Under the pieces are notes generated by a model. It did no database searches and had not been told where the DNA came from. It worked only from the letters and a program-made list of their open reading frames with translations. From Kiritimatiellia bacterium (lineage in GTDB: Bacteria; Verrucomicrobiota; Kiritimatiellia; RFP12; DVOR01): a DNA stretch of 64,000 bases. Location of the stretch: NCBI GenBank assembly GCA_017558005.1, contig JAFYWN010000012.1, forward strand, positions 25,386 to 89,385. Direction: 5' to 3'. A program made the translations under genes and the position numbers. Position 1 is the first letter of the stretch. Each line of letters begins with the position of its first letter. This document shows positions 56,362 through 64,000 of this stretch, piece after piece.

Positions 56362-58479
56362 TCATTCTTTCTGGGATTGATTTCCCTCAGTAAGAGAAAA
56401 AGGCGCACCCGTCGTTGCAGGCGATGCATAGTGACGGATGAGTCGATTGAGCGCTTCGGAGGCATCGTTCGCAGGAGAACATCCACGCACTTGCTCAACC
56501 CAATTCGCTTCAAACGTTGCCAAAGCCTCACGAGAAGCACCCACTTTTTCCAAGCGGTAACGCGGCGCATAGTAATCACGAATGAGCCCACTCCAAAGGC
56601 GCGCAGAGTAATCCTCCACACCGGGCCCCCACGTGGTTACCAATCGCCGTGCGCTCCGTTCGTAATAAGCCTGCTCTGCAGGGGTGCCAGGAGTAGCCTT
56701 AGCAAAAGCGAGCCAAGTCGCTAATCGATGGATGGGATGCCCCTCCAATAACGCATCCATCCACGCAAAGTCAGGCGTGGGCTTCACTGCACCCAAGACA
56801 ATCGCCCCAAGTTCACGCAGGTCTGCTTCATAGAGCGGATTCCCCTTCAATACTGGTGCACACGCAACCAACGCCCGCAAAGCCGCTTCGGTGTGACGTG
56901 TATCAATCGTTTCTGGCACGCGCCCACTGCGTCCCTGCCACGCAAAGCGCGGATGATCAGTAAAACTCCCATAAGGCCCTGCCAACAATGCCTGCCAATA
57001 CGCATCCATTTGTTCGGGATAACATCCATAACGACACTGCGTATATTGTCGCAACCACGATAAGAGGTCAATCCCCTCTGGCGACCACGCACAATCAGCC
57101 AACAATTCATAAATGACTTCATTGTTCTCCAAGCCCTCCGGCGCCACACCAAACCCGACTGGACGTTGGGCCACGGGTACAGAGGCAATTTGAGCAACAT
57201 GCGTGGCGTAGAATGCGAGGTTTCCCGTATAACCCGTCTTTCCCCCCATATTGGGAATGTAACTATTCACCCAACGTTTACCATAAAAACCATCATAATA
57301 CTGATGCGTCGGCGTCTGACGCCAAAGAAGCGCCGTATAATCTGCGGCGAGATCCAATAGCACCATGCGCTCATTGGGCACACGAGAGAGCAACTGCTGA
57401 ACGCGATTAGCATCCCAAATGTGCCGTTGGTAGCCAAACATCCACCCCTGCATGACCCACACCCCATCAGCATCTGCCGACGACAGTGCGTCATTAACCG
57501 CCGCAGCCAATGCCGCCACATCCAATTCAGGCGGGATTGGCATCTCATTAAACAAATCAATCAACCAATATTGACACGGGCCAAACGTTGCCTCCCATGC
57601 TCGGATGTAACGCTTCGTCAACTCCTTAAACAAGGGATCTGCAGGATGCAAGAGCACCGTATTAAAGCGTTTTTGACCACCCCAATTCAACCGCATCACC
57701 TGAGCCTGCGGATAATGTCGCACAAAAGCCTCCGAGACCACCCCTGAAAAACCTGGCACGATAGGCTCCATGCCGAGTTGGCGCATCCGCATCAAAATTT
57801 GTTGTTGAAGCGTCACTTGGCTCGCATGCCATCCCATCGGCAATGGCGCGTCAATCCCCTCAATGTTCCCCATGCGCAGCCACGGCAAATGCGCTGGCCC
57901 ACAAAAGGACGCCCCAATCTCCTCCTCTGTTAACCCCATCTCTTGATAAACCTGCGCCATGACAGCCTCTTGTCCCGTGAGCGCCAGAGGGAAGTTCACC
58001 CCCCACATTGCCAATCGGTCAATCTCAGCCTCCCACCGTGACCAATCCCAAAAAGCCGTTGTGTAACCAAAGGTAACCGCATTAAAGAAATAACGCCATT
58101 GAAAAGGTGTCCGTCCCCGCAGCGGAGCCATCGGCTTCCACGCGCCACGCTCAAAGCGTTTCCCAGTCCAACTATTAATTCCACGCCCGCTCTGACGCAG
58201 CGCAGTGTAAAACCCGCGACACAAATCTACACCCGTAGCCCCCCGAATCAACAAAATCCCCTCCTGAACCGTTGCCTCAAACGTTCCAGGCGCCATCGTC
58301 GAAATGTACTCCAGTCGCACCTGTTGCATCACCTCTGGCGAAAACCGCGAAAGCACCCCTGCCGCAGTTTCCACCACAGCGCCTACCTCACTATCCTTCA
58401 CGCCTACCGATGGCGTTTCCCCTATGCAGACAAAACTGCACAAGCAAAGGAACAAACCAAACACGCACTTCCATCCCAT
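56362..58479 (-). CDS. Alpha-N-acetylglucosaminidase (GH89)
   Basis: A 705-residue secreted enzyme that removes terminal alpha-GlcNAc from mucin O-glycans or heparan sulfate. A signal peptide (MGWKCVFGLFLCLCSFVCIG) precedes a short alpha/beta N-terminal domain, the TIM barrel and a helical C-terminal region. The two catalytic Glu residues of the family are visible in WLIDLFNEMP and VAPEGLENNEVIYEL. I start at the ATG at 58479 because TAGGAG lies 8 bases upstream; an in-frame ATG at 58524 would spoil the signal peptide. No other glycosidase or sulfatase is adjacent, unusual for such an enzyme. Confidence 0.93.
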   Translation of the reverse strand: MGWKCVFGLFLCLCSFVCIGETPSVGVKDSEVGAVVETAAGVLSRFSPEVMQQVRLEYISTMAPGTFEATVQEGILLIRGATGVDLCRGFYTALRQSGRGINSWTGKRFERGAWKPMAPLRGRTPFQWRYFFNAVTFGYTTAFWDWSRWEAEIDRLAMWGVNFPLALTGQEAVMAQVYQEMGLTEEEIGASFCGPAHLPWLRMGNIEGIDAPLPMGWHASQVTLQQQILMRMRQLGMEPIVPGFSGVVSEAFVRHYPQAQVMRLNWGGQKRFNTVLLHPADPLFKELTKRYIRAWEATFGPCQYWLIDLFNEMPIPPELDVAALAAAVNDALSSADADGVWVMQGWMFGYQRHIWDANRVQQLLSRVPNERMVLLDLAADYTALLWRQTPTHQYYDGFYGKRWVNSYIPNMGGKTGYTGNLAFYATHVAQIASVPVAQRPVGFGVAPEGLENNEVIYELLADCAWSPEGIDLLSWLRQYTQCRYGCYPEQMDAYWQALLAGPYGSFTDHPRFAWQGRSGRVPETIDTRHTEAALRALVACAPVLKGNPLYEADLRELGAIVLGAVKPTPDFAWMDALLEGHPIHRLATWLAFAKATPGTPAEQAYYERSARRLVTTWGPGVEDYSARLWSGLIRDYYAPRYRLEKVGASREALATFEANWVEQVRGCSPANDASEALNRLIRHYASPATTGAPFSLTEGNQSQKE

Positions 58480-58653
58480 CAAATGCACTCCTAAGAAAAT
58501 CAACTGCCGAGCAAAACGAGTCACACCTTGAACAAAGAAAAGAATCCTTTAATCCTCTTCTCTCTACGCACACTAAAAGTGTAACACAACGGAGCAAAAT
58601 ATGTGCACCACTCTATTAAGACTCCGCAAAAAGAAAGACGAAGAGTGGTCACC

Positions 58654-58680
58654 TTACGCCCCCCAGGGGTGGCACGCCAA
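58654..58680 (+). repeat. Diverged GC-rich IS30-leader core (copy 3)
   Basis: TTACGCCCCCC, a variant purine tract (AGGGG) and TGGCACGCCAAGATG align with the core at 63948-63976, with four or five changes and one deletion. It has the same direction as the 63.9 kb copy, so the restriction-modification-like operon lies between two direct copies. Confidence 0.65.
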
Positions 58681-58720
58681 GATGAACCCCACGCATAAGC
58701 ATTAACCTCCCCCCATAAAC

Positions 58721-58749
58721 AAAAAGCACCGAGAGACTCGGTGCTTTTT
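58721..58749. terminator. Strong bidirectional terminator
   Basis: AAAAAGCACCGAG (58721-58733) and CTCGGTGCTTTTT (58737-58749) form a perfect 13-bp stem with an AGA loop. It would end the leftward helicase-methyltransferase operon. Confidence 0.93.
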
Positions 58750-58829
58750 GTTTCTACCTCTTATCATTCGCCACAGGATGACAAAGATGCGATGCTATTT
58801 CGCAGTCTTGAGGACGAATAAGATCACGC

Positions 58830-61367
58830 TTACCCTTGATTCACGAAGATTTCGCTCGCACTCACACGTGTATCCCACGCACCCGCATAAACTTCGCTTT
58901 GGTGACGATTGATGCCTGTGTACGAGAGACTTGAATCCTCGTAACGCTTAAAGTTGAGCACGGCATCGTTCATAAGGGAATTGTTAAAAAGCCCAATTGA
59001 GACGAGCAGTTCAAAATCTTTGAGCGTTAATCCCGTGACACGCTCAAAGAGGTCGGTCTCGATTTGCGTAATCACTTCCTTCAGCGTGTGTTCACGATAG
59101 TCGGTAAGATACATGAACACAGGAATGCGTGTAGCAAACTTAATCAACTTCTCTTGCACCTGTTTACGTAAACTCTTGACCTCTTTTTCCTTCTCATCAA
59201 CCGCTTTCTTTTCCTTCTGCGTCTTCGGCGGCGTCTCTTTCTTCACCTTCTTAATCTCGTCAGCCTTTGCCAAGATAGTTTCAATGACATTATTCCCAAG
59301 CGCACGAAAGGCCTCAATGCGCATCAGTGCTTGCATTGCCTCTTCATTACATTTCAAGCGTTTGAGTGTATCATTATCCACATTAACAAGTAAGGCACTC
59401 TCCCAACGTTTTGCCAGCAGTGTAGCAGACGTTCCTGCAAGGGTAATATCCAAGATTTCCCCTGCACTAATCTGACGCATCGTCGTGCCATCATAGTGCA
59501 GAATCGGCAAGAAGTGAATGAATTCCCCTACCTTTTCTTCTGGCGTCTGTTCGCGCTGTGGAGCGACTTCATTTTGCACAGAGAGCTTTTGACTATACTG
59601 AGCCACCTGCGAAAGTGCACGATTCGGCGCGAAGTCAAAAACGTAGCACGTTGGCTTCACGATGACATTCTCGCCCTCATCATTGCGAATCGTCCATGGA
59701 CTCTGCACACGAAAAGCTGCCTGAAAATAGGTTTCAGGGCTCTTCAGATTGCGCAACATAAAGATGCCGCTCCACGGCTTCACCGTCACCCCTGTAGTTA
59801 ATTTACCGCAAGTCAACGTAATCGTATGCGTCGCTAAAGGATCTCGCATGGCGCGTTGTACAGGCGGCAACGCCTTTGCACCAATCCCTGCCTGTGCGCC
59901 GGCACAAACCACAGGGTGATAGTTGTGATAAAAGGTGTTGCGTTTCGCCTTAAGCAACTTCTCCATCGCGTAACACGCTGCGACATTTGGCAAATACCAC
60001 ACTGTGTGTTGCAACACATCACGTAGACGCACATCGCCAAAAGGTTGCGGCGGACGATAATTCGTGCCGCTTAAAGCCACTAAATCGCTATCTCGTTCAA
60101 AGTAGTGCCCACGAATGAAGTCCAACCATGACTGCACTTCGGTTTCAAAGACAAAGGTTGCCTGAGCGCCATTCCCCTTTGTTGAGAAGAAGGTGTTGAG
60201 GTCAAACTCATTCTGATCACCTTGTAAGGCCACGCGACGCAATTTTTCAGGCAATTGATACGTTAAAAGCACCATGCGTGGCAATGCGGCATAGGGATTA
60301 TTAGGCCCCTTCCACTGCTCCTTCTCACGTTGCTCATCCGAATAGGTCCAACTAAAAATCTGACTCTCAATGAACTCCCCTTCATTCAACGCACGAAAGG
60401 GCGTTCCCGACAGGAAGAGATAGTGGCGTGTAGTAATCGGCAGATAGTTTTCGTCTACCGCATTCCCACGCGTATAACCCGAAAGGTCTTCATCCTCTTC
60501 TTCATTGTCATCCAAAAAGAGTCCCTTAGCCTTATCACGCCATGCACCAAAGTGATACTCGTCAAAAATCACAAGGTCCCAATTGATTTCACGAATCCAT
60601 TCATGGTGCGCTTTGATGTTGCCCATCGCATCCACGCCCATAAAATCTTGGAACGAACCAAAACACACAATCGGCGCATCCTTCTTTGTCCGCGCATACT
60701 GTTCACTTAAATCTGGTCCGCCCTCGACACGCGCCAAGAATTGCCACCCCTTAAAATCCACATGTGAAGCCAAGTCCGTTCGCCACGAATGCAACACCGC
60801 CGGCTTAAAGGTCAGAATCAAAATTCGCTTAAATCCCATCTGCTTCGCAAGTTGATACGAAGCAAAGGTCTTCCCAAAGCGCATCTTCGCATTCCACAAG
60901 AACTTGGGCGTAACATTGGGATTTAGTTTCGCCTCTTGACGATAATAGTGCATCGTCTTCTCAACCGCACGAGCCTGTTCGGGACGCATCTTAAAGTCTT
61001 GCGTACGTTGAGTCGCAGTCGCCTCCCCATTACGCACGGCCACCACCGCCGCCTGTACATCTCTTAACGTACACCGAAACCACTCACCCTCAATGTGCAC
61101 CACGCCAGGAATCGTCTTCAAGACATCATGCACCGCTTTATCACTAAACGCGCTTCCGTCCGAACGCATCGCTGTCGCTTCATAGACGATTTTGTAGTAG
61201 TCTGGCTTAAAGGGAAGCTTAATGTTTGCCATCTGCTCCTGTACACGCTCAGTCACCGTGCGCGTTGTCGTCCCAACCTTGAGACAACCCCGATACTGCG
61301 GCGTACAAATCTCATACGCATAAATCTTGGGTTCAATCTTGACCCGCTTTGCCAATAACTCAGACAT
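58830..61367 (-). CDS. GIY-YIG-like / DEAD-box helicase protein of a restriction-modification-like locus
   Basis: An 845-residue protein. Residues 13-100 look like a T5orf172/GIY-YIG nuclease module: IYAYEIC, then LKVGTTTRTVTERVQEQ, then EGEWFRCT, whose Glu95 would be the metal ligand. A superfamily 2 motor follows: motif I MRFGKT (Lys166), motif II DEYH (269-272), motif III LSGTPF, and the late FQAAFRVQSP (motif VI). A Lys/Glu-rich coiled stretch (about 700-740) and a C-terminal helical region are unassigned. Its start overlaps the methyltransferase stop by 8 bases. A translocase-nuclease for restriction is the likely role, inferred from domains and neighbours. Confidence 0.85.
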   Translation of the reverse strand: MSELLAKRVKIEPKIYAYEICTPQYRGCLKVGTTTRTVTERVQEQMANIKLPFKPDYYKIVYEATAMRSDGSAFSDKAVHDVLKTIPGVVHIEGEWFRCTLRDVQAAVVAVRNGEATATQRTQDFKMRPEQARAVEKTMHYYRQEAKLNPNVTPKFLWNAKMRFGKTFASYQLAKQMGFKRILILTFKPAVLHSWRTDLASHVDFKGWQFLARVEGGPDLSEQYARTKKDAPIVCFGSFQDFMGVDAMGNIKAHHEWIREINWDLVIFDEYHFGAWRDKAKGLFLDDNEEEDEDLSGYTRGNAVDENYLPITTRHYLFLSGTPFRALNEGEFIESQIFSWTYSDEQREKEQWKGPNNPYAALPRMVLLTYQLPEKLRRVALQGDQNEFDLNTFFSTKGNGAQATFVFETEVQSWLDFIRGHYFERDSDLVALSGTNYRPPQPFGDVRLRDVLQHTVWYLPNVAACYAMEKLLKAKRNTFYHNYHPVVCAGAQAGIGAKALPPVQRAMRDPLATHTITLTCGKLTTGVTVKPWSGIFMLRNLKSPETYFQAAFRVQSPWTIRNDEGENVIVKPTCYVFDFAPNRALSQVAQYSQKLSVQNEVAPQREQTPEEKVGEFIHFLPILHYDGTTMRQISAGEILDITLAGTSATLLAKRWESALLVNVDNDTLKRLKCNEEAMQALMRIEAFRALGNNVIETILAKADEIKKVKKETPPKTQKEKKAVDEKEKEVKSLRKQVQEKLIKFATRIPVFMYLTDYREHTLKEVITQIETDLFERVTGLTLKDFELLVSIGLFNNSLMNDAVLNFKRYEDSSLSYTGINRHQSEVYAGAWDTRVSASEIFVNQG

Positions 61368-62895
61368 TGAGATTCACCTCCATCGGACGAATCATCGACT
61401 CAATAAACGCAATCTCCTCATCCGTTAAACCATACTTTTTATACAGTTCCTCATCCGTCCACGGTTTCGAAAAATCTTGCATGGGAACGCAAGAATATGC
61501 CTTCTGCATCGTATTTTGAGTTATTTTTAGCATTGAGACCATCATATGGAAAAACTTTGTTTGCGTATAACTAATCGCATTTTCAGCCTCTGATTTTGAA
61601 GTAAACGGCCCTATCACAAGATATGTTTCCGTACACACAGAAGGCGCATCTACAATAAAAGGATTTACCCAGTCCGTTTGCATATTACCTGCACCCCACG
61701 CTTTTGCGACTAGCACCTTCCATTTGTCAATTAAATGATGCCCCTTCCGAATATTTTCCCTTTTCACATATCCTACACCCTCTTTTCGCCATCCGTTATA
61801 GAAAAACTTAACCCCCTCATTTAATGGGGTCAATGAATACGAAGGCTTAACTCGCTTATAACTATCAGTTACTCGCACATCATATCCAAAAGGATCATTT
61901 GCGCTAATAATTTCAGAAAACGACTTTTCCGAGAGCTTTTGAACCTTTTTGAGGATAGAAATCATCTCGTTATAACGAATAAAGGTATCCATTCCCTTTT
62001 CTAATAACGGGCGAATAGAAGTAGAGACAACTTTAGCCCCACTGTGTGATGAAATGTTACAATCCCCTTGATTATTCTTATCCCACAAGAAATAACAAAC
62101 ACCTCCCTTAATTTCAACACCAGGGAAACAATCTGATGCGTCTGGATAATCATGTAAGACACGTAACGATCTATCATGTAGCATTTCGTCTCTAAATTCA
62201 TTTAGCCCACGTCCTCCAGAGAACCAACGAGATGGCATAATCATTGTCAAAAATCGGGGACGGAGTTTCTTCGCTTTATCGACAAATTTTTGATAAATCG
62301 GCATCGCACTTGAGCCCATTCCACCACCATCGCTAAGTTGATACGGAGGATTGCCGATGATGACGTCGAATTTCATATTGAAGAGCTTTTCTGGGTTGAT
62401 GTTATGAATCAGGGCGTAGGCGTGAGTTTCTTTGCGTTCACCAAAGACTTCTTTAGAAGCACCGCAGTAACGGCAGCGATTACCATCCCAAGTGTGTTGA
62501 ACTCGCGGAAAGGCGATATTGCCTTCTGGCGTATCAAAGTGACTCACCGACCACTTGCTATTGGCATATTTGGTACAGTAAACCGAACGACGCGAGAGGA
62601 GTGCCGTAAGTTCAGTGATAGCGATACCAAAGAGTTGCTGATGGAAGATATGATCTAACCGTTGCTGCAGGTCTGGAATAACAGGCTCTAACCCTTTAAT
62701 CAAGCGTTTTGCAATCTCACGTAAGAAGACGCCACTCTTGCAACACGGGTCTAAAAAGGTGGCGTTTGGGTCTGACCAAAGCGTTTCAGGCAAAAGGTCA
62801 AGCATCGCATTGGCGACATTCGGCGGCGTAAAGACCTCATCGTTGGAGAGATTCGCCAAACAAAGTAAGACGTCTGGATTATAATTCAGTGCCAT
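61360..62895 (-). CDS. Eco57I-type N6-adenine DNA methyltransferase
   Basis: A 511-residue gamma-class adenine methyltransferase. EVFTPPNVANAML and motif I FLDPCCKSG (47-55) form the SAM site; catalytic motif IV is NPPYQL (Asn182-Tyr185). A CRYCG pair (141-144), with His134 nearby, may bind zinc. The region after residue 200 lacks obvious motifs and probably reads the DNA target. It begins 2 bases after the stop of the upstream short methyltransferase and overlaps the helicase gene by 8 bases, so all three are translated together. Confidence 0.9.
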   Translation of the reverse strand: MALNYNPDVLLCLANLSNDEVFTPPNVANAMLDLLPETLWSDPNATFLDPCCKSGVFLREIAKRLIKGLEPVIPDLQQRLDHIFHQQLFGIAITELTALLSRRSVYCTKYANSKWSVSHFDTPEGNIAFPRVQHTWDGNRCRYCGASKEVFGERKETHAYALIHNINPEKLFNMKFDVIIGNPPYQLSDGGGMGSSAMPIYQKFVDKAKKLRPRFLTMIMPSRWFSGGRGLNEFRDEMLHDRSLRVLHDYPDASDCFPGVEIKGGVCYFLWDKNNQGDCNISSHSGAKVVSTSIRPLLEKGMDTFIRYNEMISILKKVQKLSEKSFSEIISANDPFGYDVRVTDSYKRVKPSYSLTPLNEGVKFFYNGWRKEGVGYVKRENIRKGHHLIDKWKVLVAKAWGAGNMQTDWVNPFIVDAPSVCTETYLVIGPFTSKSEAENAISYTQTKFFHMMVSMLKITQNTMQKAYSCVPMQDFSKPWTDEELYKKYGLTDEEIAFIESMIRPMEVNLNV

Positions 62896-62897
62896 GA

Positions 62898-63593
62898 TTA
62901 GCTAAGCCTCCAGTAATCAATGAGGGGATATTCTTTCTTTGGAGCAGGAACGCGCGACGTGGGGTCGTCGGGGTCTTGTTGCCACAGTTGCGTGCTACCA
63001 TCTAACGATAAGGAGAATAAATCGTCCCCACCCTGTTCGTCTAAAAGGGCAGAAAGTTCGTATTCACGACGTTGAAATTTAGATTTATTGATGAGTGACC
63101 ACTCGGTGAAGACAATCGGCGAACCATTCACTTGGCGTAACGAAAGCGCATCCCCACACAGGATATTAAGTTCAAGAATCTTTTTGACGGCCGTGCAGCA
63201 CCCCTCTTTTAGGCTCGTAGCATGAGGAAGATAAACTTCCTCCCACTGCTGATAGAGGCGTTCACGGCAACGCGTCACATTGTCAAGTAGAAGGTCAACA
63301 CCATAGAGTGAGGTCACCGCTAAGATAGAATAGACTTCAAAATTAAGCGCATCACGCCCATAAAGCCGTTGAACCGTATTCAACTTTCGGCGTAAGACCT
63401 CGGTTAAGAAATTACCATCCCCACACGCAGGTTCTAAGAAACGGCTATCAATGCGTTCGCACTCCTGCACCACCAGGTCACACATATCACTCACCAACCA
63501 CGACGGCGTAAAGACCTCTCCATGGTCCTGTACACGCTTGCGCGACTTAATAATCTGCTCAGGTGGTGACTCCTTGAGACTCTCCTCGGCCAT
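62898..63593 (-). CDS. Short N6-adenine methyltransferase-like protein without the NPPY motif
   Basis: A 231-residue protein. DHGEVFTPSWLVSDMC and FLEPACGDGNF (52-62) match the N-terminal and SAM-binding motifs of type I and Eco57I methyltransferases. YGVDLLLDNV and ILCGDAL follow as motifs II and III. The chain then ends without any NPPY/DPPY catalytic motif and without a target domain, although the frame is intact. It may be a SAM-binding partner of the next gene or a domesticated pseudo-enzyme. First gene of the operon. Confidence 0.85.
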   Translation of the reverse strand: MAEESLKESPPEQIIKSRKRVQDHGEVFTPSWLVSDMCDLVVQECERIDSRFLEPACGDGNFLTEVLRRKLNTVQRLYGRDALNFEVYSILAVTSLYGVDLLLDNVTRCRERLYQQWEEVYLPHATSLKEGCCTAVKKILELNILCGDALSLRQVNGSPIVFTEWSLINKSKFQRREYELSALLDEQGGDDLFSLSLDGSTQLWQQDPDDPTSRVPAPKKEYPLIDYWRLS

Positions 63594-63611
63594 AAAAACG
63601 CGCCCTCCTCT

Positions 63612-63670
63612 CGCGTCCTCTTAGCGGGTACGTAGGAGGGACCCAGGAATGAACGCGAAAAGAGGACGCG
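63612..63670 (-). promoter_or_regulatory. Long inverted repeat in the leader of the restriction-modification-like operon
   Basis: CGCGTCCTCTT (63612-63622) and AAGAGGACGCG (63660-63670) are perfect 11-bp complements, with an inner GGGT/ACCC stem between. The leader continues with further GC-rich inverted pieces, all within 80 bases of the first start codon. It could delay or attenuate expression. Confidence 0.55.
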
Positions 63671-63749
63671 CCAATGGAGGCGCGCCCTGCTTCTAACACG
63701 TTGCATTCTCTTTTGCTGAATTTCCTACGTTCTGCTAAGAGCAACTATG

Positions 63750-63766
63750 TTTGTGCAGTGCACAAA
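63750..63766. promoter_or_regulatory. Perfect 17-bp palindrome, possible operator
   Basis: TTTGTGCA-G-TGCACAAA, 8-bp arms about a central G, about 30-45 bases downstream of the likely transcription start of the leftward operon. No regulator gene is visible nearby. Confidence 0.5.
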
Positions 63767-63776
63767 AAAATCATTT

Positions 63777-63813
63777 GCTATGGCTCATCCCATAGCGTGC
63801 CTACAGTATAGCA
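63777..63813 (-). promoter_or_regulatory. Extended -10 promoter with an inverted repeat at the start site
   Basis: On the minus strand TGCTATACT (63813-63805) is an extended -10; the -35 is weak. Transcription would begin near 63797, next to GCTATGG-CTCATC-CCATAGC (63777-63796), a perfect 7-bp inverted repeat. Confidence 0.5.
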
Positions 63814-63859
63814 GAGTATTGAGCAGAAGAAAATAAAAAAGCCCTGCCTCATGCAAATT

Positions 63860-64000
63860 TAAATATTGCACAATATAACCGCGGGGGTAAGAAGAGACCC
63901 GTTCAGAGAAAGGTGTGTCGAAAAGGAAAGAAGAAGACCCATCACCCTACGCCCCCCGGGGGGCGGCGCGCCAAGATACAAAAAGTCAGCAAATCCGCTA
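63860..64000 (+). mobile_element. Right end and leader of an IS30-type element, cut by the window edge
   Basis: The first 115 bases (63860-63974) equal the reverse complement of 17695-17809. They align with the inverted end and leader of the 7 kb IS30 element. The frame encoding NIAQYNRGGKK, then TPPGGRRAKIQKV stays open to the last base, so a transposase gene may follow on the plus strand outside the window. Confidence 0.6.

Noticed and set aside
56362..58479. GH89 enzyme as a lipoprotein
   Set aside because: The signal peptide has several cysteines, but none in a good lipobox: the residue before the candidate Cys is Val rather than Gly, Ala or Ser.

Overview
The window is a dense bacterial chromosome segment of roughly 45 protein genes with one tRNA gene and no rRNA. 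Several features suggest the Planctomycetes-Verrucomicrobia-Chlamydiae (PVC) group or a relative, probably host-associated. There is a sigma-factor gene followed directly by a Hanks-type Ser/Thr kinase with a C-terminal repeat region. There is a secreted alpha-N-acetylglucosaminidase (GH89), a biosynthetic arginine decarboxylase, a GH13-GH133 debranching enzyme, and a complete mreBCD-mrdA rod-shape cluster. The taxonomic placement is an inference from gene content, not a search result.

Layout. 0-5.8 kb: carB, a Spx/ArsC-like protein, then rpsL-rpsG behind a clear promoter and structured leader. 6.45-7.71 kb: an IS30-family insertion sequence, immediately upstream of the ATP synthase promoter. 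7.8-14.1 kb: a full F1Fo ATP synthase operon (a, c, b, delta, alpha, gamma, beta, epsilon). 14.4-17.4 kb: a GT4 glycosyltransferase and speA. 17.4-19.7 kb: an IS30-end relic, a small membrane protein, tRNA-His, and a secreted cysteine-rich protein built from two repeats. 19.7-22.5 kb: sigma factor and kinase. 22.5-33.8 kb: a long leftward block (YgjP-like protease, M3 peptidase, WecA-type fusion, DegT aminotransferase, YdcF, Rex, THUMP RNA methyltransferase, RmuC, isocitrate dehydrogenase). 33.8-35.0 kb: a gene-free 1.2 kb region between divergent gene blocks, with repeats, three TTATCAACA boxes and an AT-rich stretch, a candidate replication origin or other DnaA-dependent site. 35.0-47.0 kb: rightward genes (debranching enzyme, ABC-F, mreBCD-mrdA, an RsmC-like methyltransferase). 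47.2-58.5 kb: leftward genes (RecD2, AONS-like enzyme, DUF5672 glycosyltransferase, PrmC, DUF3127, LURP-one-like, SPFH, unknown, GH89). 58.8-63.6 kb: a three-gene restriction-modification-like operon. 63.86 kb to the edge: the start of what is probably a second IS30-type element.

The most unusual material is (1) the 58.8-63.6 kb locus, which combines a GIY-YIG-like/DEAD-helicase protein, an Eco57I-type methyltransferase and a short methyltransferase that lacks the catalytic NPPY motif; two same-direction copies of a GC-rich repeat flank it and palindromes lie at its promoter; (2) a 115-bp perfect repeat shared by 17.7 and 63.9 kb that matches the leader of the 7 kb IS30 element, whose transposase ribosome-binding site is buried in a perfect 12-bp stem; (3) the repeat-rich non-coding region at 34 kb; and (4) a mosaic intergenic repeat shared by 4.4 and 34.7 kb.
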